This document shows, in pieces, positions 14,641 through 27,930 of a stretch of DNA of 64,000 bases; positions within the stretch are counted from its first letter, which is position 1, and each line of letters opens with the position of its first letter. The translations under genes and the position numbers were made by a program. Below the pieces are notes generated by a model. It was given only the letters and a program-made list of their open reading frames with translations, was not told the DNA's origin and did not search any database. Source of the stretch: Antennarius striatus (Eukaryota; Chordata; Actinopteri; Lophiiformes; Antennariidae); NCBI RefSeq assembly GCF_040054535.1, contig NC_090797.1:2849501-2913500 (forward strand), in the 5' to 3' direction.

Positions 14641-17600
14641 TTTATTTGACCCCCCTTTAAACCAAAAGCACTTTTATTTGACCCGTAGGTCATGAAAAAA
14701 AAATAAAAAATTATTGACCCGCTGGTCAATGGAAAAAGAAAATTTCTTGACCCGCGGGTCAACAAAAATTAAAAATTATATCGACCCACCAATAACCACA
14801 AAAATAACTTTATTTGACACCCCTTTAAACCAAAAGCACTTTAATTTGACCCGCAGGTCATGAAAAAAAAAAAAATCATTGACCCGCCGGTCAATGGAAA
14901 AAAAAATGTCTTGACCCGCGGGTCAACAAAAAATAAAAATTATATTGATCCACCAATGACCACAAAAATGACTTTATTTCACCCGCCTTTCAACCAAAAG
15001 CACTTTTATTTGACCTGCAGGTCATGAAAAAAAAAAATTACTGACCCGCCGGTCAATGGAAACAAAAGATTTCTTGACCCGGGGGTCAACAAAAATGAAA
15101 AATTATGTTGATCTTCCAATAACCACAAAAATGACTTTATTTGACCCCCCTTTAAACCAAAACCACTTTTATTTGACCCGCAGGTCATGAAAAAAGAAAA
15201 AAAATTTATTGACCCGCCGGTCAATGGAAAAAAAATGTCTTGACCCGCGGGTCAACAAAAAATAAAAATTATATTGATCCACCAATAACCACAAAAATGA
15301 CTTTATTTCACCCCCCTTTCAACCAAAAGCACTTTTATTTGACCCGCAGGTCATGAAAAAAAAAAAAAATTATTGACCCGCCGGTCAATAGAAAAAAAAG
15401 ATTTCTTGACCCGCGGGTCAACAAAAATTAAAAATTATATTGACCCACCAATAACCACAAAAATGACTTTATTTGACCCCCCTTTCAACCAAAAGCACTT
15501 TTATTTGACCTGCAGGTCATGAAAAAAAAAAATTACTGATCCGCCGGTCAATGGAAAAAAAAAATTTCTTGACCCGGGGGTCAACAAAAATGAAAAATTA
15601 TGTTGACCTTCCAATAACCACAAAAATGGCTTTATTTGACCCCCCTTTAAACCAAAAGCACTTTTATTTGACCCGCAGGTCATGAAAAAAAAATAATAAA
15701 TTATTGACCCGCCGGTCAATGGAAAAAGAAAATTTCTTGACCTGCGGGTCAACAAAAATTAAAAATTATATCGACCCACCAATAACCACAAAAATGACTT
15801 TATTTGACACACTTTTAAACCAAAAGCACTTTAATTTGATCGGCAGGTCATGAAAAATAAAAAAAAATTATTGACCCGCCGGTCAATGGAAAAAAAAATT
15901 TCTTGACCCGCGGGTCAACAAAAAATAAAAATTTTATTGAAATTCCAATAACCACAAAAATGACTTTATTTCACCCCCCTTTCAACCAAAAGCACTTTTA
16001 TTTGACACGCAGGTCATGAAAAAAAAAAAAAATTATTGACCCGCCGGTCAACAGAAAAAAAAGATTTCTTGACCCGCGGGTCAACAAAAATTAAAAATTA
16101 TATTGACCCACCAATAACCACAAAAATGACTTTATTTCACCCCCCTTTCAACCAAAAGCACTTTTATTTGACCTGCAGGTCATGAAAAAAAAAAAATTAC
16201 TGACCCGCCGGTCAATGGAAAAAAAACATTTCTTGACCCGCGGGTCAACAAAAAATAAAAATTTTATTGAAATTCCCATAACCACAAAAATGACTTTATT
16301 TGACCCCCCTTTCAACAAAAAGCACTTTTATTTGACCCGCAGGTCATGGAAAAAGAAAAAAAATTTATTGACCCGCCGGTCAATGGAAACAAAATGTCTT
16401 GACCCGCGGGTCAACAAAAAATAAAAAATTATATTGATCCACCAATAACCACAAAAATGACTTTATTTCACCCCCCTTTCAACCAAAAGCACTTTTATTT
16501 GACCCGCAGGTCATGAAAAAAAAGAAAAATTATTGACCCGCCGGTCAATAGAAAAAAAAGATTTCTTGACCCGCGGGTCAACAAAAATTAAAAATTATAT
16601 TGACCCACCAATAACCACAAAAATGACTTTATTTGACCCCCCTTTCAACCAAAAGCACTTTTATTTGACCCGCAGGTCATGAAAAAAAATAAAAAAACAT
16701 TATTGACCCGCCGGTCAATGGAAAAAGAAAATTTCTTGACCCGCGGGTCAACAAAAATAAAATATTTCATTGACCCGCCGGTCGACAAAAGAAAAAAATT
16801 TCGTTGACCCGCCGGTCAACAAAAAAAAATGCATTGACCCGCCGGTCGAAAAAAATACAAAATTTCATTGACCCGCCGGTCAACAAAAAAAAAAATTTAA
16901 TTGACCCGCCGGTCAACCACATGAAAAATTTGTTGACCCGCCGGTCAACAAAAATAAGAAAAATTATTGACCCGCCGGTCAACAAAAAAAAAAAATTTCA
17001 TTGACCCGCCGGTCAACAAAAATAAAAAATTTCATTGACCCCCCGGTCGACAAAAAAAAAATTTAATTGACCCGCCGGTCAACCACATGAAAAATTTGTT
17101 GACCCGCCGGTCAACAAAAATAAGAAAAATTATTGACCCGCCGGTCAACAAAAAAAAAAAAAATCATTGACCCGCCGGTCAACAAAAAAAGAAAATTTCA
17201 TTGACCCGCCGGTCAACAAACAAAAAAAATTCATTGACCCGCCGGTCAACAAAAAACATTATTTCCTTTGACCCGCCGGTCAACAAAAAAGAAAATTTCA
17301 TTGACCCGCCGGTCAACAAAAAAAAAAAAAATTTCATTGACCCGCCGGTCAACGAAAAAAAAAATTCATTGACCCGCCGGTCAACAGAAAAAATAATTTT
17401 CTTTGACCCGCCGGTCAACAAAAAAAAAAAAATTTCATTGACCCGCCGGTCAACAAACAAAAAAAATTCATTGACCCGCCGGTCAACAAAAAACATTTTA
17501 TCATTTGACACGCCGGTCAACAAAAAAAAAAAAATTTCATTGACCCGCTGGTCAACAAAAATAAAAAATTTTGTTGACCCGCCGGTCGACAAAAAAAAAA

Positions 17601-18223
17601 AATTTCGTTGACCCGCCGGTCAACACAAAAAAAAATTTCATTGACCCACCGGTCAACAAAAAAGAAAATTTCATTGACCCGCCGGTCAACAAAAAAAAAA
17701 TGTCATTGACCCGCCGGTCAAAAAAAAAAAAAATTTCATTGACCCGCCGGTCAACAAAAATAAAAAATTTCATTGACCCGCCGGTCGACAGAAGAAAAAA
17801 ATTTCGTTGACCCGCCGGTCAACAAAGAAAAATGCATTGACCCGCCGGTCGAAAAAAAAAAAATTTAATTGACTCGCCGGTCAACCACATGAAAAATTTG
17901 TTGACCCGCCGGTCAACAAAAATAAGAAAAATTATTGACCCGCCGGTCAACAAAAAAAAAAAATTTCATTGACCCGCCGGTCAACAAAAATAAAAAATTT
18001 GTTGACCCGCCGGTCAACAAAAGAAAAAAATTTCGTTGACCCGCCGGTCAACAAAAAAAAATGCATTGACCCGCCGGTCGAAAAAAAACAAAATTTCATT
18101 GACCCGCCGGTCAACAAAAAAAAAAATTTAATTGACCCGCCGGTCAACCACATGAAAAATTTTTTGACCCGCCGGTCAACAAAAAAAAAAAAATTTCGTT
18201 GACCCACCGTTCAAGAAAAAAAA

Positions 18224-18545
18224 GAACCAGCAGAGAGCTCGGGTTAGGTCGTGAACATTTCTCAGGAAACAGCCTGAAAAATGATGGAAGTGGTGGGATT
18301 TGAACCTATAACATCTGAACACCTGCTCAGCTCTTTAACAGACTGAGCTTCCTGTCTCCACAGACAGAAAGTGTGTGTTTGAGCATTTCACATTTTCATG
18401 TGACCAAGGAACTTAAAGAAAATGCTCCATGCTGGGATTTGATCCTAAGTCCTTTGACAAACACCTGTTGGTTAAAGATGATCATACTGAGCTACTCAGG
18501 AGCTCTGGCAAGTTTGTTTGGATGTTTTATTCATTGTTCACAACA
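18224..18545 (-). repeat. 322-bp tRNA-like double segment, copy 1 (type A)
   Basis: Non-satellite segment starting GAACCAGCAGAGAGCTCGGG and ending TTCACAACA, immediately followed by TTGACCCGCC. On the minus strand it contains two pol III-like promoter pairs. The first has an A box in AAGCTCAGTCTGTTAAAGAG (18,330-18,350) and B box GGTTCAAATCC (18,296-18,306). The second has GAGTAGCTCAGT (about 18,487-18,498) and GGATCAAATCC (18,435-18,445). Both halves share CAGGTGTT where an anticodon arm would lie, so the segment looks like a diverged dimer. Acceptor stems do not pair well, so these are tRNA-derived rather than functional tRNA genes. Identity with a named SINE is unknown. Confidence 0.75.
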
Positions 18546-19072
18546 TTGACCCGCCGGTCAACAAAAAAAAAATTTCATTGACATGCCGGTCAACAAAAAA
18601 AAAAAAAATTTCATTGACCCGCCGGTCAACAAAAAAAAAATTTCATTGACCCGCCGGTCAACAAAAAATAATTTTCTTTGACCCGCCGGTCAACAAAAAA
18701 AAAAAAATTTCATTGACCCGCCGGTCAACAAAAAAAAAAAATCATTGACCCGCCGGTCAACAAAAAACATTATTTCCTTTGACCCGCCAGTCAACAAAAA
18801 AAAAAAAATTTCATTGACCCGCTGGTCAACAAAAAAAAAAATTTCATTGACCCGCCGGTCAACAAAAAAAATAATTTTCTTTGACCCGCCGGTCAACAAA
18901 AAAAAATTTTCATTGACCCGCCGGTCGACAAAAAAAATTATTTTACTTGACCCACTGGACAACAACAATAAAAAAATGTGTTGACTCGCCGGTCAACCAA
19001 ATAAAAAATTTGTTGACCCGCCGGTCAACAAAAAATAAAAAATTTCGTTGACCCACCGTTCAAGAACAAAAA

Positions 19073-19394
19073 GAACCAGCAGAGAGCTCGGGTTGGGTCG
19101 TGAACATTTCTCAGGAAACAGCCTGAAAAATGATGGAAGTGGTGAGATTTGAACCTATAACATCTGAACACCTGCTCAGCTCTTTAACAGACGGAGCTTC
19201 CTGTCTCCACAGACAGAAAGAGTGTGTTTGAGCATTTCACATTTTCATGTGACCCAGGAACTTAAAGAAAATGCTCCGTGCTGGGATTTGATGCTAAGTG
19301 CTTTGACAAACACCTGTTGGTTAAAGATGATCATACTGAGCTACTCAGGAGCTCTGGCAAGTTTGTTTGGATGTTTTATTCATTGTTCACAACA
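19073..19394 (-). repeat. 322-bp tRNA-like double segment, copy 2 (type B)
   Basis: Same length as copy 1. Type B differences are GGTGAGATTTG (B box becomes GGTTCAAATCT), AGACGGAGC, GAGTGTGTTTG, ACCCAGG, CCGTGCTGGG and GATGCTAAGTGC. The preceding satellite unit has GTTCAAGAACAAAAA rather than the all-A version preceding type A copies. Confidence 0.75.
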
Positions 19395-20026
19395 TTGACC
19401 CGCCGGTCAACAAAAAAAAAAAAATTTCATTGACCCGCCGGTCAAAAAAAAAAAAAAATTTCTTTGACCCGCCGGTCAACAAAAAAAAAAAAATTTCATT
19501 GACCCGCCGGTCAACAGAAATAAAAAATTTCTTTGACCCGCCGGTCAACAAAAAAAAAAAAAAATCATTGACCCGCCAGTCAACAAAAATAAAAAATTCA
19601 TTGACCCGCCGGTCAACAAAAAACAAAAAAATCATTGACCCGCCGGTCAACAAAAAAAAAAAATTTCATTGACCCGCCGGTCAACGAAATAAAAAATTCA
19701 TTGACCCGCCGGTCAACAGAAAAAATGATTTTCTTTTACCCGCCGGTCAACAAAAAAAAAAAATTTCATTGACCCGCCGGTCAACAAAAAAAAAAAATTC
19801 ATTGACCCGCCGGTCAACAAAAAACATTATTTCCTTTGACCCGCCGGTCAACACAAAAAAAAATTTCATTGACCCGCCGGTCAACAAAAAAGAAAATTTC
19901 ATTGACCCGCCGGTCAACAGAAAAATTATTTTCTTTGACCCGCCGGTCAACCACATGAAAAATTTTTTGACCCGCCGGTCAACAAAAAAAAAAAAATTTC
20001 GTTGACCCACCGTTCAAGAAAAAAAA

Positions 20027-20348
20027 GAACCAGCAGAGAGCTCGGGTTAGGTCGTGAACATTTCTCAGGAAACAGCCTGAAAAATGATGGAAGTGGTGGG
20101 ATTTGAACCTATAACATCTGAACACCTGCTCAGCTCTTTAACAGACTGAGCTTCCTGTCTCCACAGACAGAAAGTGTGTGTTTGAGCATTTCACATTTTC
20201 ATGTGACCAAGGAACTTAAAGAAAATGCTCCATGCTGGGATTTGATCCTAAGTCCTTTGACAAACACCTGTTGGTTAAAGATGATCATACTGAGCTACTC
20301 AGGAGCTCTGGCAAGTTTGTTTGGATGTTTTATTCATTGTTCACAACA
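20027..20348 (-). repeat. 322-bp tRNA-like double segment, copy 3 (type A)
   Basis: I could find no difference from copy 1 by eye. It is copy 1 carried along in the 1,803-bp duplication. Confidence 0.75.
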
Positions 20349-20875
20349 TTGACCCGCCGGTCAACAAAAAAAAAATTTCATTGACATGCCGGTCAACAAA
20401 AAAAAAAAAAATTTCATTGACCCGCCGGTCAACAAAAAAAAAATTTCATTGACCCGCCGGTCAACAAAAAATAATTTTCTTTGACCCGCCGGTCAACAAA
20501 AAAAAAAAAATTTCATTGACCCGCCGGTCAACAAAAAAAAAAAATCATTGACCCGCCGGTCAACAAAAAACATTATTTCCTTTGACCCGCCAGTCAACAA
20601 AAAAAAAAAAATTTCATTGACCCGCTGGTCAACAAAAAAAAAAATTTCATTGACCTGCCGGTCAACAAAAAAAATAATTTTCTTTGACCCGCCGGTCAAC
20701 AAAAAAAAATTTTCATTGACCCGCCGGTCGACAAAAAAAATTATTTTACTTGACCCACTGGACAACAACAATAAAAAAATGTGTTGACTCGCCGGTCAAC
20801 CAAATAAAAAATTTGTTGACCCGCCGGTCAACAAAAAATAAAAAATTTCGTTGACCCACCGTTCAAGAACAAAAA

Positions 20876-21197
20876 GAACCAGCAGAGAGCTCGGGTTGGG
20901 TCGTGAACATTTCTCAGGAAACAGCCTGAAAAATGATGGAAGTGGTGAGATTTGAACCTATAACATCTGAACACCTGCTCAGCTCTTTAACAGACGGAGC
21001 TTCCTGTCTCCACAGACAGAAAGAGTGTGTTTGAGCATTTCACATTTTCATGTGACCCAGGAACTTAAAGAAAATGCTCCGTGCTGGGATTTGATGCTAA
21101 GTGCTTTGACAAACACCTGTTGGTTAAAGATGATCATACTGAGCTACTCAGGAGCTCTGGCAAGTTTGTTTGGATGTTTTATTCATTGTTCACAACA
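20876..21197 (-). repeat. 322-bp tRNA-like double segment, copy 4 (type B)
   Basis: Matches copy 2, including ACCCAGG and GATGCTAAGTGC; 1,803 bp downstream of it. Confidence 0.75.
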
Positions 21198-23024
21198 TTG
21201 ACCCGCCGGTCAACAAAAAAAAAAAAATTTCATTGACCCGCCGGTCAAAAAAAAAAAAAAATTTCTTTGACCCGCCGGTCAACAAAAAAAAAAAAATTTC
21301 ATTGACCCGCCGGTCAACAGAAATAAAAAATTTCTTTGACCCGCCGGTCAACAAAAAAAAAAAAAAATCATTGACCCGCCAGTCAACAAAAATAAAAAAT
21401 TCATTGACCCGCCGGTCAACAAAAAACAAAAAAATCATTGACCCGCCGGTCAACAAAAAAAAAAAATTTCATTGACCCGCCGGTCAACGAAATAAAAAAT
21501 TCATTGACCCGCCGGTCAACAGAAAAAATGATTTTCTTTTACCCGCCGGTCAACAAAAAAAAAAAATTTCATTGACCCGCCGGTCAACAAAAAAAAAAAA
21601 TTCATTGACCCGCCGGTCAACAAAAAACATTATTTCCTTTGACCCGCCGGTCAACACAAAAAAAAATTTCATTGACCCGCCGGTCAACAAAAAAGAAAAT
21701 TTCATTGACCCGCCGGTCAACAAAAAAAAAAAAATTTCATTGACCCGCCGGTCAAAGAAAAAAAAATTTCATTGACCCGCCGGTCAACAAAAATGAAAAA
21801 TTTCATTGACCCGCCGGTCGACAAAAGAAAAAAATTTCATTGACCCGCCGATCAACAAAAAAAAATGCATTGACCCGCCGGTCGAAAAAAAAACAAAATT
21901 TCATTGACCCGCCGGTCAACAAAAAAAAAAATTTCATTGACCCGCCGGTCAACAAAAATAAGAAAAATTATTGACCCGCCGGTCAACAAAAAAAAAAATT
22001 TCATTGACCCGCCGGTCAACAAAAAAAAAAAATTTCATTGACCCCCCGGTCGACAAAAAAAAAATTTCATTGACCCGCCGGTCAACCACATGAAAAATTT
22101 GTTGACCCGCCGGTCAACAAAAAAAAAAAAAATTTCATTGACCCGCCGGTCAACAAACAAAAAAAATTGGTTGACCCGCCGGTCAACAAAAAACATTATT
22201 TCCTTTGACACGCCGGTCAACAAAAAAAAAAAAATTTCATTGACCCGCTGGTCAACAAAAATAAAAAATTTTGTTGACCCGCCGGTCGACAAAAAAAAAA
22301 AATTTCGTTGACCCGCCGGTCAACACAAAAAAAAATTTCATTGACCCACCGGTCAACAAAAAAGAAAATTTCATTGACCCGCCGGTCAACAAAAAAAAAA
22401 TGTCATTGACCCGCCGGTCAAAAAAAAGAAAAATTTCATTGACCCGCCGGTCAACCAAAATAAAAAATTTCATTGACCCGCCGGTCGACAAAAGAAAAAA
22501 ATTTCGTTGACCCGCCGGTCAACAAAGAAAAATGCATTGACCCGCCGGTCGAAAAAAAAAAAAATTAATTGACCCGCCGGTCAACCACATGAAAAATTTG
22601 TTGACTCGCCGGTCAACAAAAATAAGAAAAATTATTGACCCGCCGGTCAACAAAAAAAAAAAATTTCATTGACCCGCCGGTCAACAAAAATAAAAAATTT
22701 GTTGACCCGCCGGTCAACAAAAGAAAAAAATTTCGTTGACCCGCCGGTCAACAAAAAAAAATGCATTGACCCGCCGGTCGAAAAAAAACAAAATTTCATT
22801 GACCCGCCGGTCAACAAAAAAAAAAATTTAATTGACCCGCCGGTCAACCACATGAAAAATTTGTTGACCCACCGGTCAACGAAAAAAAAAATTCATTGAC
22901 CCGCCGGTCAACAGAAAAATTATTTTCTTTGACCCGCCGGTCAACAAAAAAAAAAAAAATTTCATTGACCCGCCAGTCAACAAAAAAAAAAAAATTTCGT
23001 TGACCCACCGTTCAAGAAAAAAAA

Positions 23025-23346
23025 GAACCAGCAGAGAGCTCGGGTTGGGTCGTGAACATTTCTCAGGAAACAGCCTGAAAAATGATGGAAGTGGTGGGAT
23101 TTGAACCTATAACATCTGAACACCTGCTCAGCTCTTTAACAGACTGAGCTTCCTGTCTCCACAGACAGAAAGTGTGTGTTTGAGCATTTCACATTTTCAT
23201 GTGACCAAGGAACTTAAAGAAAATGCTCCATGCTGGGATTTGATCCTAAGTCCTTTGACAAACACCTGTTGGTTAAAGATGATCATACTGAGCTACTCAG
23301 GAGCTCTGGCAAGTTTGTTTGGATGTTTTATTCATTGTTCACAACA
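23025..23346 (-). repeat. 322-bp tRNA-like double segment, copy 5 (type A variant)
   Basis: Type A at all diagnostic positions except near the start, where it reads GGGTTGGGTC as in type B. Confidence 0.75.
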
Positions 23347-23837
23347 TTGACCCGCCGGTCAACAAAAAAAAAATTTCATTGACATGCCGGTCAACAAAAA
23401 AAAAAAAAATTTCATTGACCCGCCGGTCAACAAAAAAAAAATTTCATTGACCCGCCGGTCAACAAAAAATAATTTTCTTTGACCCGCCGGTCAACAAAAA
23501 AAAAAAAATTTCATTGACCCGCCGGTCAACAAAAAAAAAAATCATTGACCCGCCGGTCAACAAAAAACATTATTTCCTTTGACCCGCCAGTCAACAAAAA
23601 AAAAAAAATTTCATTGACCCGCTGGTCAACAAAAAAAAAAATTTCATTGACCCGCCGGTCAACAAAAAAAATTTTCATTGACCCGCCGGTCGACAAAAAA
23701 AATTATTTTACTTGACCCACTGGACAACAACAATAAAAAAATGTGTTGACTCGCCGGTCAACCAAATAAAAAATGTGTTGACCCGCCGGTCAACAAAAAA
23801 TAAAAAATTTCGTTGACCCACCGTTCAAGAACAAAAA

Positions 23838-24159
23838 GAACCAGCAGAGAGCTCGGGTTGGGTCGTGAACATTTCTCAGGAAACAGCCTGAAAAATGATG
23901 GAAGTGGTGAGATTTGAACCTATAACATCTGAACACCTGCTCAGCTCTTTATCAGACGGAGCTTCCTGTCTCCACAGACAGAAAGAGTGTGTTTGAGCAT
24001 TTCACATTTTCATGTGACCAAGGAACTTAAAGAAAATGCTCCGTGCTGGGATTTGATCCTAAGTGCTTTGACAAACACCTGTTGGTTAAAGATGATCATA
24101 CTGAGCTACTCAGGAGCTCTGGCAAGTTTGTTTGGATGTTTTATTCATTGTTCACAACA
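23838..24159 (-). repeat. 322-bp tRNA-like double segment, copy 6 (type B variant)
   Basis: Type B, but with CTCTTTATCAGACGG (A-box side changed by one base), ACCAAGG and GATCCTAAGTGC, intermediate between types A and B. Confidence 0.75.
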
Positions 24160-25987
24160 TTGACCCGCCGGTCAACAAAAAAAAAAAAATTTCATTGACC
24201 CGCCGGTCAAAAAAAAAAAAAAATTTCTTTGACCCGCCGGTCAACAAAAAAAAAAAAATTTCATTGACCCGCCGGTCAACAGAAATAAAAAATTTCTTTG
24301 ACCCGCCGGTCAACAAAAAAAAAAAAAAATCATTGACCCGCCAGTCAACAAAAATAAAAAATTCATTGACCCGCCGGTCAACAAAAAACAAAAAAATCAT
24401 TGACCCGCCGGTCAACAAAAAAAAAAAATTTCATTGACCCGCCGGTCAACGAAATAAAAAATTCATTGACCCGCCGGTCAACAGAAAAAATGATTTTCTT
24501 TTACCCGCCGGTCAACAAAAAAAAAAAATTTCATTGACCCGCCGGTCAACAAAAAAAAAAAATTCATTGACCCGCCGGTCAACAAAAAACATTATTTCCT
24601 TTGACCCGCCGGTCAACACAAAAAAAAATTTCATTGACCCGCCGGTCAACAAAAAAGAAAATTTCATTGACCCGCCGGTCAACAAAAAAAAAAAAATTTC
24701 ATTGACCCGCCGGTCAAAGAAAAAAAAATTTCATTGACCCGCCGGTCAACAAAAATGAAAAATTTCATTGACCCGCCGGTCGACAAAAGAAAAAAATTTC
24801 ATTGACCCGCCGATCAACAAAAAAAAATGCATTGACCCGCCGGTCGAAAAAAAAACAAAATTTCATTGACCCGCCGGTCAACAAAAAAAAAAATTTCATT
24901 GACCCGCCGGTCAACAAAAATAAGAAAAATTATTGACCCGCCGGTCAACAAAAAAAAAAAATTTCATTGACCCGCCGGTCAACAAAAAAAAAAAATTTCA
25001 TTGACCCCCCGGTCGACAAAAAAAAAATTTCATTGACCCGCCGGTCAACCACATGAAAAATTTGTTGACCCGCCGGTCAACAAAAAAAAAAAAAATTTCA
25101 TTGACCCGCCGGTCAACAAACAAAAAAAATTGGTTGACCCGCCGGTCAACAAAAAACATTATTTCCTTTGACACGCCGGTCAACAAAAAAAAAAAAATTT
25201 CATTGACCCGCTGGTCAACAAAAATAAAAAATTTTGTTGACCCGCCGGTCGACAAAAAAAAAAAATTTCGTTGACCCGCCGGTCAACACAAAAAAAAATT
25301 TCATTGACCCACCGGTCAACAAAAAAGAAAATTTCATTGACCCGCCGGTCAACAAAAAAAAAATGTCATTGACCCGCCGGTCAAAAAAAAGAAAAATTTC
25401 ATTGACCCGCCGGTCAACCAAAATAAAAAATTTCATTGACCCGCCGGTCGACAAAAGAAAAAAATTTCGTTGACCCGCCGGTCAACAAAGAAAAATGCAT
25501 TGACCCGCCGGTCGAAAAAAAAAAAATTTAATTGACCCGCCGGTCAACCACATGAAAAATTTGTTGACCCGCCGGTCAACAAAAATAAGAAAAATTATTG
25601 ACCCGCCGGTCAACAAAAAAAAAAAATTTCATTGACCCGCCGGTCAACAAAAATAAAAAATTTGTTGACCCGCCGGTCAACAAAAGAAAAAAATTTCGTT
25701 GACCTGCCGGTCAACAAAAAAAAATGCATTGACCCGCCGGTCGAAAAAAAACAAAATTTCATTGACCCGCCGGTCAACAAAAAAAAAAATTTAATTGACC
25801 CGCCAGTCAACCACATGAAAAATTTGTTGACCCACCGGTCAACGAAAAAAAAAATTCATTGACCCGCCGGTCAACAGAAAAATTATTTTCTTTGACCCGC
25901 CGGTCAACAAAAAAAAAAAAAATTTCATTGACCCGCCAGTCAACAAAAAAAAAAAAATTTCGTTGACCCACCGTTCAAGAAAAAAAA

Positions 25988-26309
25988 GAACCAGCAGAGA
26001 GCTCGGGTTGGGTCGTGAACATTTCTCAGGAAACAGCCTGAAAAATGATGGAAGTGGTGGGATTTGAACCTATAACATCTGAACACCTGCTCAGCTCTTT
26101 AACAGACTGAGCTTCCTGTCTCCACAGACAGAAAGTGTGTGTTTGAGCATTTCACATTTTCATGTGACCAAGGAACTTAAAGAAAATGCTCCATGCTGGG
26201 ATTTGATCCTAAGTCCTTTGACAAACACCTGTTGGTTAAAGATGATCATACTGAGCTACTCAGGAGCTCTGGCAAGTTTGTTTGGATGTTTTATTCATTG
26301 TTCACAACA
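25988..26309 (-). repeat. 322-bp tRNA-like double segment, copy 7 (type A variant)
   Basis: Same variants as copy 5, 2,963 bp downstream of it. Confidence 0.75.
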
Positions 26310-26800
26310 TTGACCCGCCGGTCAACAAAAAAAAAATTTCATTGACATGCCGGTCAACAAAAAAAAAAAAAATTTCATTGACCCGCCGGTCAACAAAAAA
26401 AAAATTTCATTGACCCGCCGGTCAACAAAAAATAATTTTCTTTGACCCGCCGGTCAACAAAAAAAAAAAAATTTCATTGACCCGCCGGTCAACAAAAAAA
26501 AAAATCATTGACCCGCCGGTCAACAAAAAACATTATTTCCTTTGACCCGCCAGTCAACAAAAAAAAAAAAATTTCATTGACCCGCTGGTCAACAAAAAAA
26601 AAAATTTCATTGACCCGCCGGTCAACAAAAAAAATTTTCATTGACCCGCCGGTCGACAAAAAAAATTATTTTACTTGACCCACTGGACAACAACAATAAA
26701 AAAATGTGTTGACTCGCCGGTCAACCAAATAAAAAATGTGTTGACCCGCCGGTCAACAAAAAATAAAAAATTTCGTTGACCCACCGTTCAAGAACAAAAA

Positions 26801-27122
26801 GAACCAGCAGAGAGCTCGGGTTGGGTCGTGAACATTTCTCAGGAAACAGCCTGAAAAATGATGGAAGTGGTGAGATTTGAACCTATAACATCTGAACACC
26901 TGCTCAGCTCTTTATCAGACGGAGCTTCCTGTCTCCCCAGACAGAAAGAGTGTGTTTGAGCATTTCACATTTTCATGTGACCAAGGAACTTAAAGAAAAT
27001 GCTCCGTGCTGGGATTTGATCCTAAGTGCTTTGACAAACACCTGTTGGTTAAAGATGATCATACTGAGCTACTCAGGAGCTCTGGCAAGTTTGTTTGGAT
27101 GTTTTATTCATTGTTCACAACA
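26801..27122 (-). repeat. 322-bp tRNA-like double segment, copy 8 (type B variant)
   Basis: Same as copy 6 apart from a private change CTCCCCAGACA instead of CTCCACAGACA; 2,963 bp downstream of copy 6. Confidence 0.75.
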
Positions 27123-27930
27123 TTGACCCGCCGGTCAACAAAAAAAAAAAAATTTCATTGACCCGCCGGTCAAAAAAAAAATAAAAATTTCTTTGACCCG
27201 CCGGTCAACAAAAAAAAAAAAATTTCATTGACCCGCCGGTCAACAAAAATAAAAAATTTCTTTGACCCGCCGGTCAACAAAAAAAAAAAAAAATCATTGA
27301 CCCGCCAGTCAACAAAAATAAAAAATTCATTGACCCGCCGGTCAACAAAAAACAAAAAAATCATTGACCCGCCGGTCAACAAAAAAAAAAAATTTCATTG
27401 ACCCGCCGGTCAACGAAATAAAAAATTCATTGACCCGCCGGTCAACAGAAAAAATAATTTTCTTTTACCCGCCGGTCAACAAAAAAAAAAATTTCATTGA
27501 CCCGCCGGTCAACAAAAAAAAAAAATTCATTGACCCGCCGGTCAACAAAAATAAAAAATTTCTTTGACCCGCCGGTCAACAAAAAAAAAAAAAAATCATT
27601 GACCCGCCAGTCAACAAAAATAAAAAATTCATTGACCCGCCGGTCAACAAAAAACAAAAAAATCATTGACCCGCCGGTCAACAAAAAAAAAAAATTTCAT
27701 TGACCCGCCGGTCAACGAAAAAAAAAATTCATTGACCCGCCGGTCAACAGAAAAAATAATTTTCTTTGACCCGCCGGTCAACAGAAAAAAAAAAAATTTC
27801 ATTGACCCGCCGGTCAACAGAAAAATTATTTTCTTTGACCCGCCGGTCAACAAAAAAAAAAAAAATTTCTTTGACCCGCCGGTCAACAAAAAAAAAAAAT
27901 TTTCGTTGACCCACCGTTCAAGAAAAAAAA

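Larger units (their letters stand above)
1..16756 (+). repeat. Satellite array of ~167-bp monomers (open at left edge)
   Basis: Roughly one hundred head-to-tail monomers of about 166-168 bp; for example the first motif of successive monomers falls at 12, 178, 344 and 512. Each monomer contains, in order, TTGACCCGCCGGTCAATGG, an A tract, the perfect palindrome TTGACCCGCGGGTCAA, a decayed copy beginning TTGACCCACCAATAACC, another beginning TTGACCCCCCTTTCAACC, and TTGACC(C/T)GCAGGTCATG, each separated by A-rich sequence. The monomer is therefore itself a composite of about five diverged ~33-bp units. All copies have the A-rich strand on plus. The array starts mid-unit at position 1. Open frames on both strands here are low-complexity translations of the repeat, not genes. 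Three islands of undivided short units interrupt it. Confidence 0.95.
18140..21720 (+). repeat. Higher-order tandem duplication, period 1,803 bp
   Basis: Two near-identical copies, about 18,140-19,942 and 19,943-21,720. The 322-bp segments at 18,224 and 19,073 recur at 20,027 and 20,876, each exactly 1,803 bp later, with matching surrounding units (for example the ACATGCCGG variant and the CCACTGGACAACAAC variant). Similarity ends near 21,720, where the second copy continues with different units. Confidence 0.9.
20690..27480 (+). repeat. Higher-order repeat, period ~2,963 bp, two full copies plus a partial third
   Basis: Copies run about 20,690-23,650 and 23,650-26,615, with a partial third to about 27,480. 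The 322-bp segments at 20,876/23,838/26,801 and at 23,025/25,988 are spaced 2,962-2,963 bp. Intervening units match, including GGTCAAAGAAAA and the CCGATCAAC variant. The first copy overlaps the 1,803-bp duplication, so this amplification captured one product of the earlier one. Confidence 0.88.

Noticed and set aside
17179..17611. Overlapping 136-137-codon open frames on both strands (LTRRST/DPPVNKK type), and many like them across 1-28,000
   Set aside because: They are translations of the satellite unit. The frame shifts between neighbouring units, both strands are open equally, and composition is low complexity.
18224..18545. Functional tRNA genes
   Set aside because: A and B boxes match, but acceptor and T stems do not pair well, so I call only tRNA-derived sequence.
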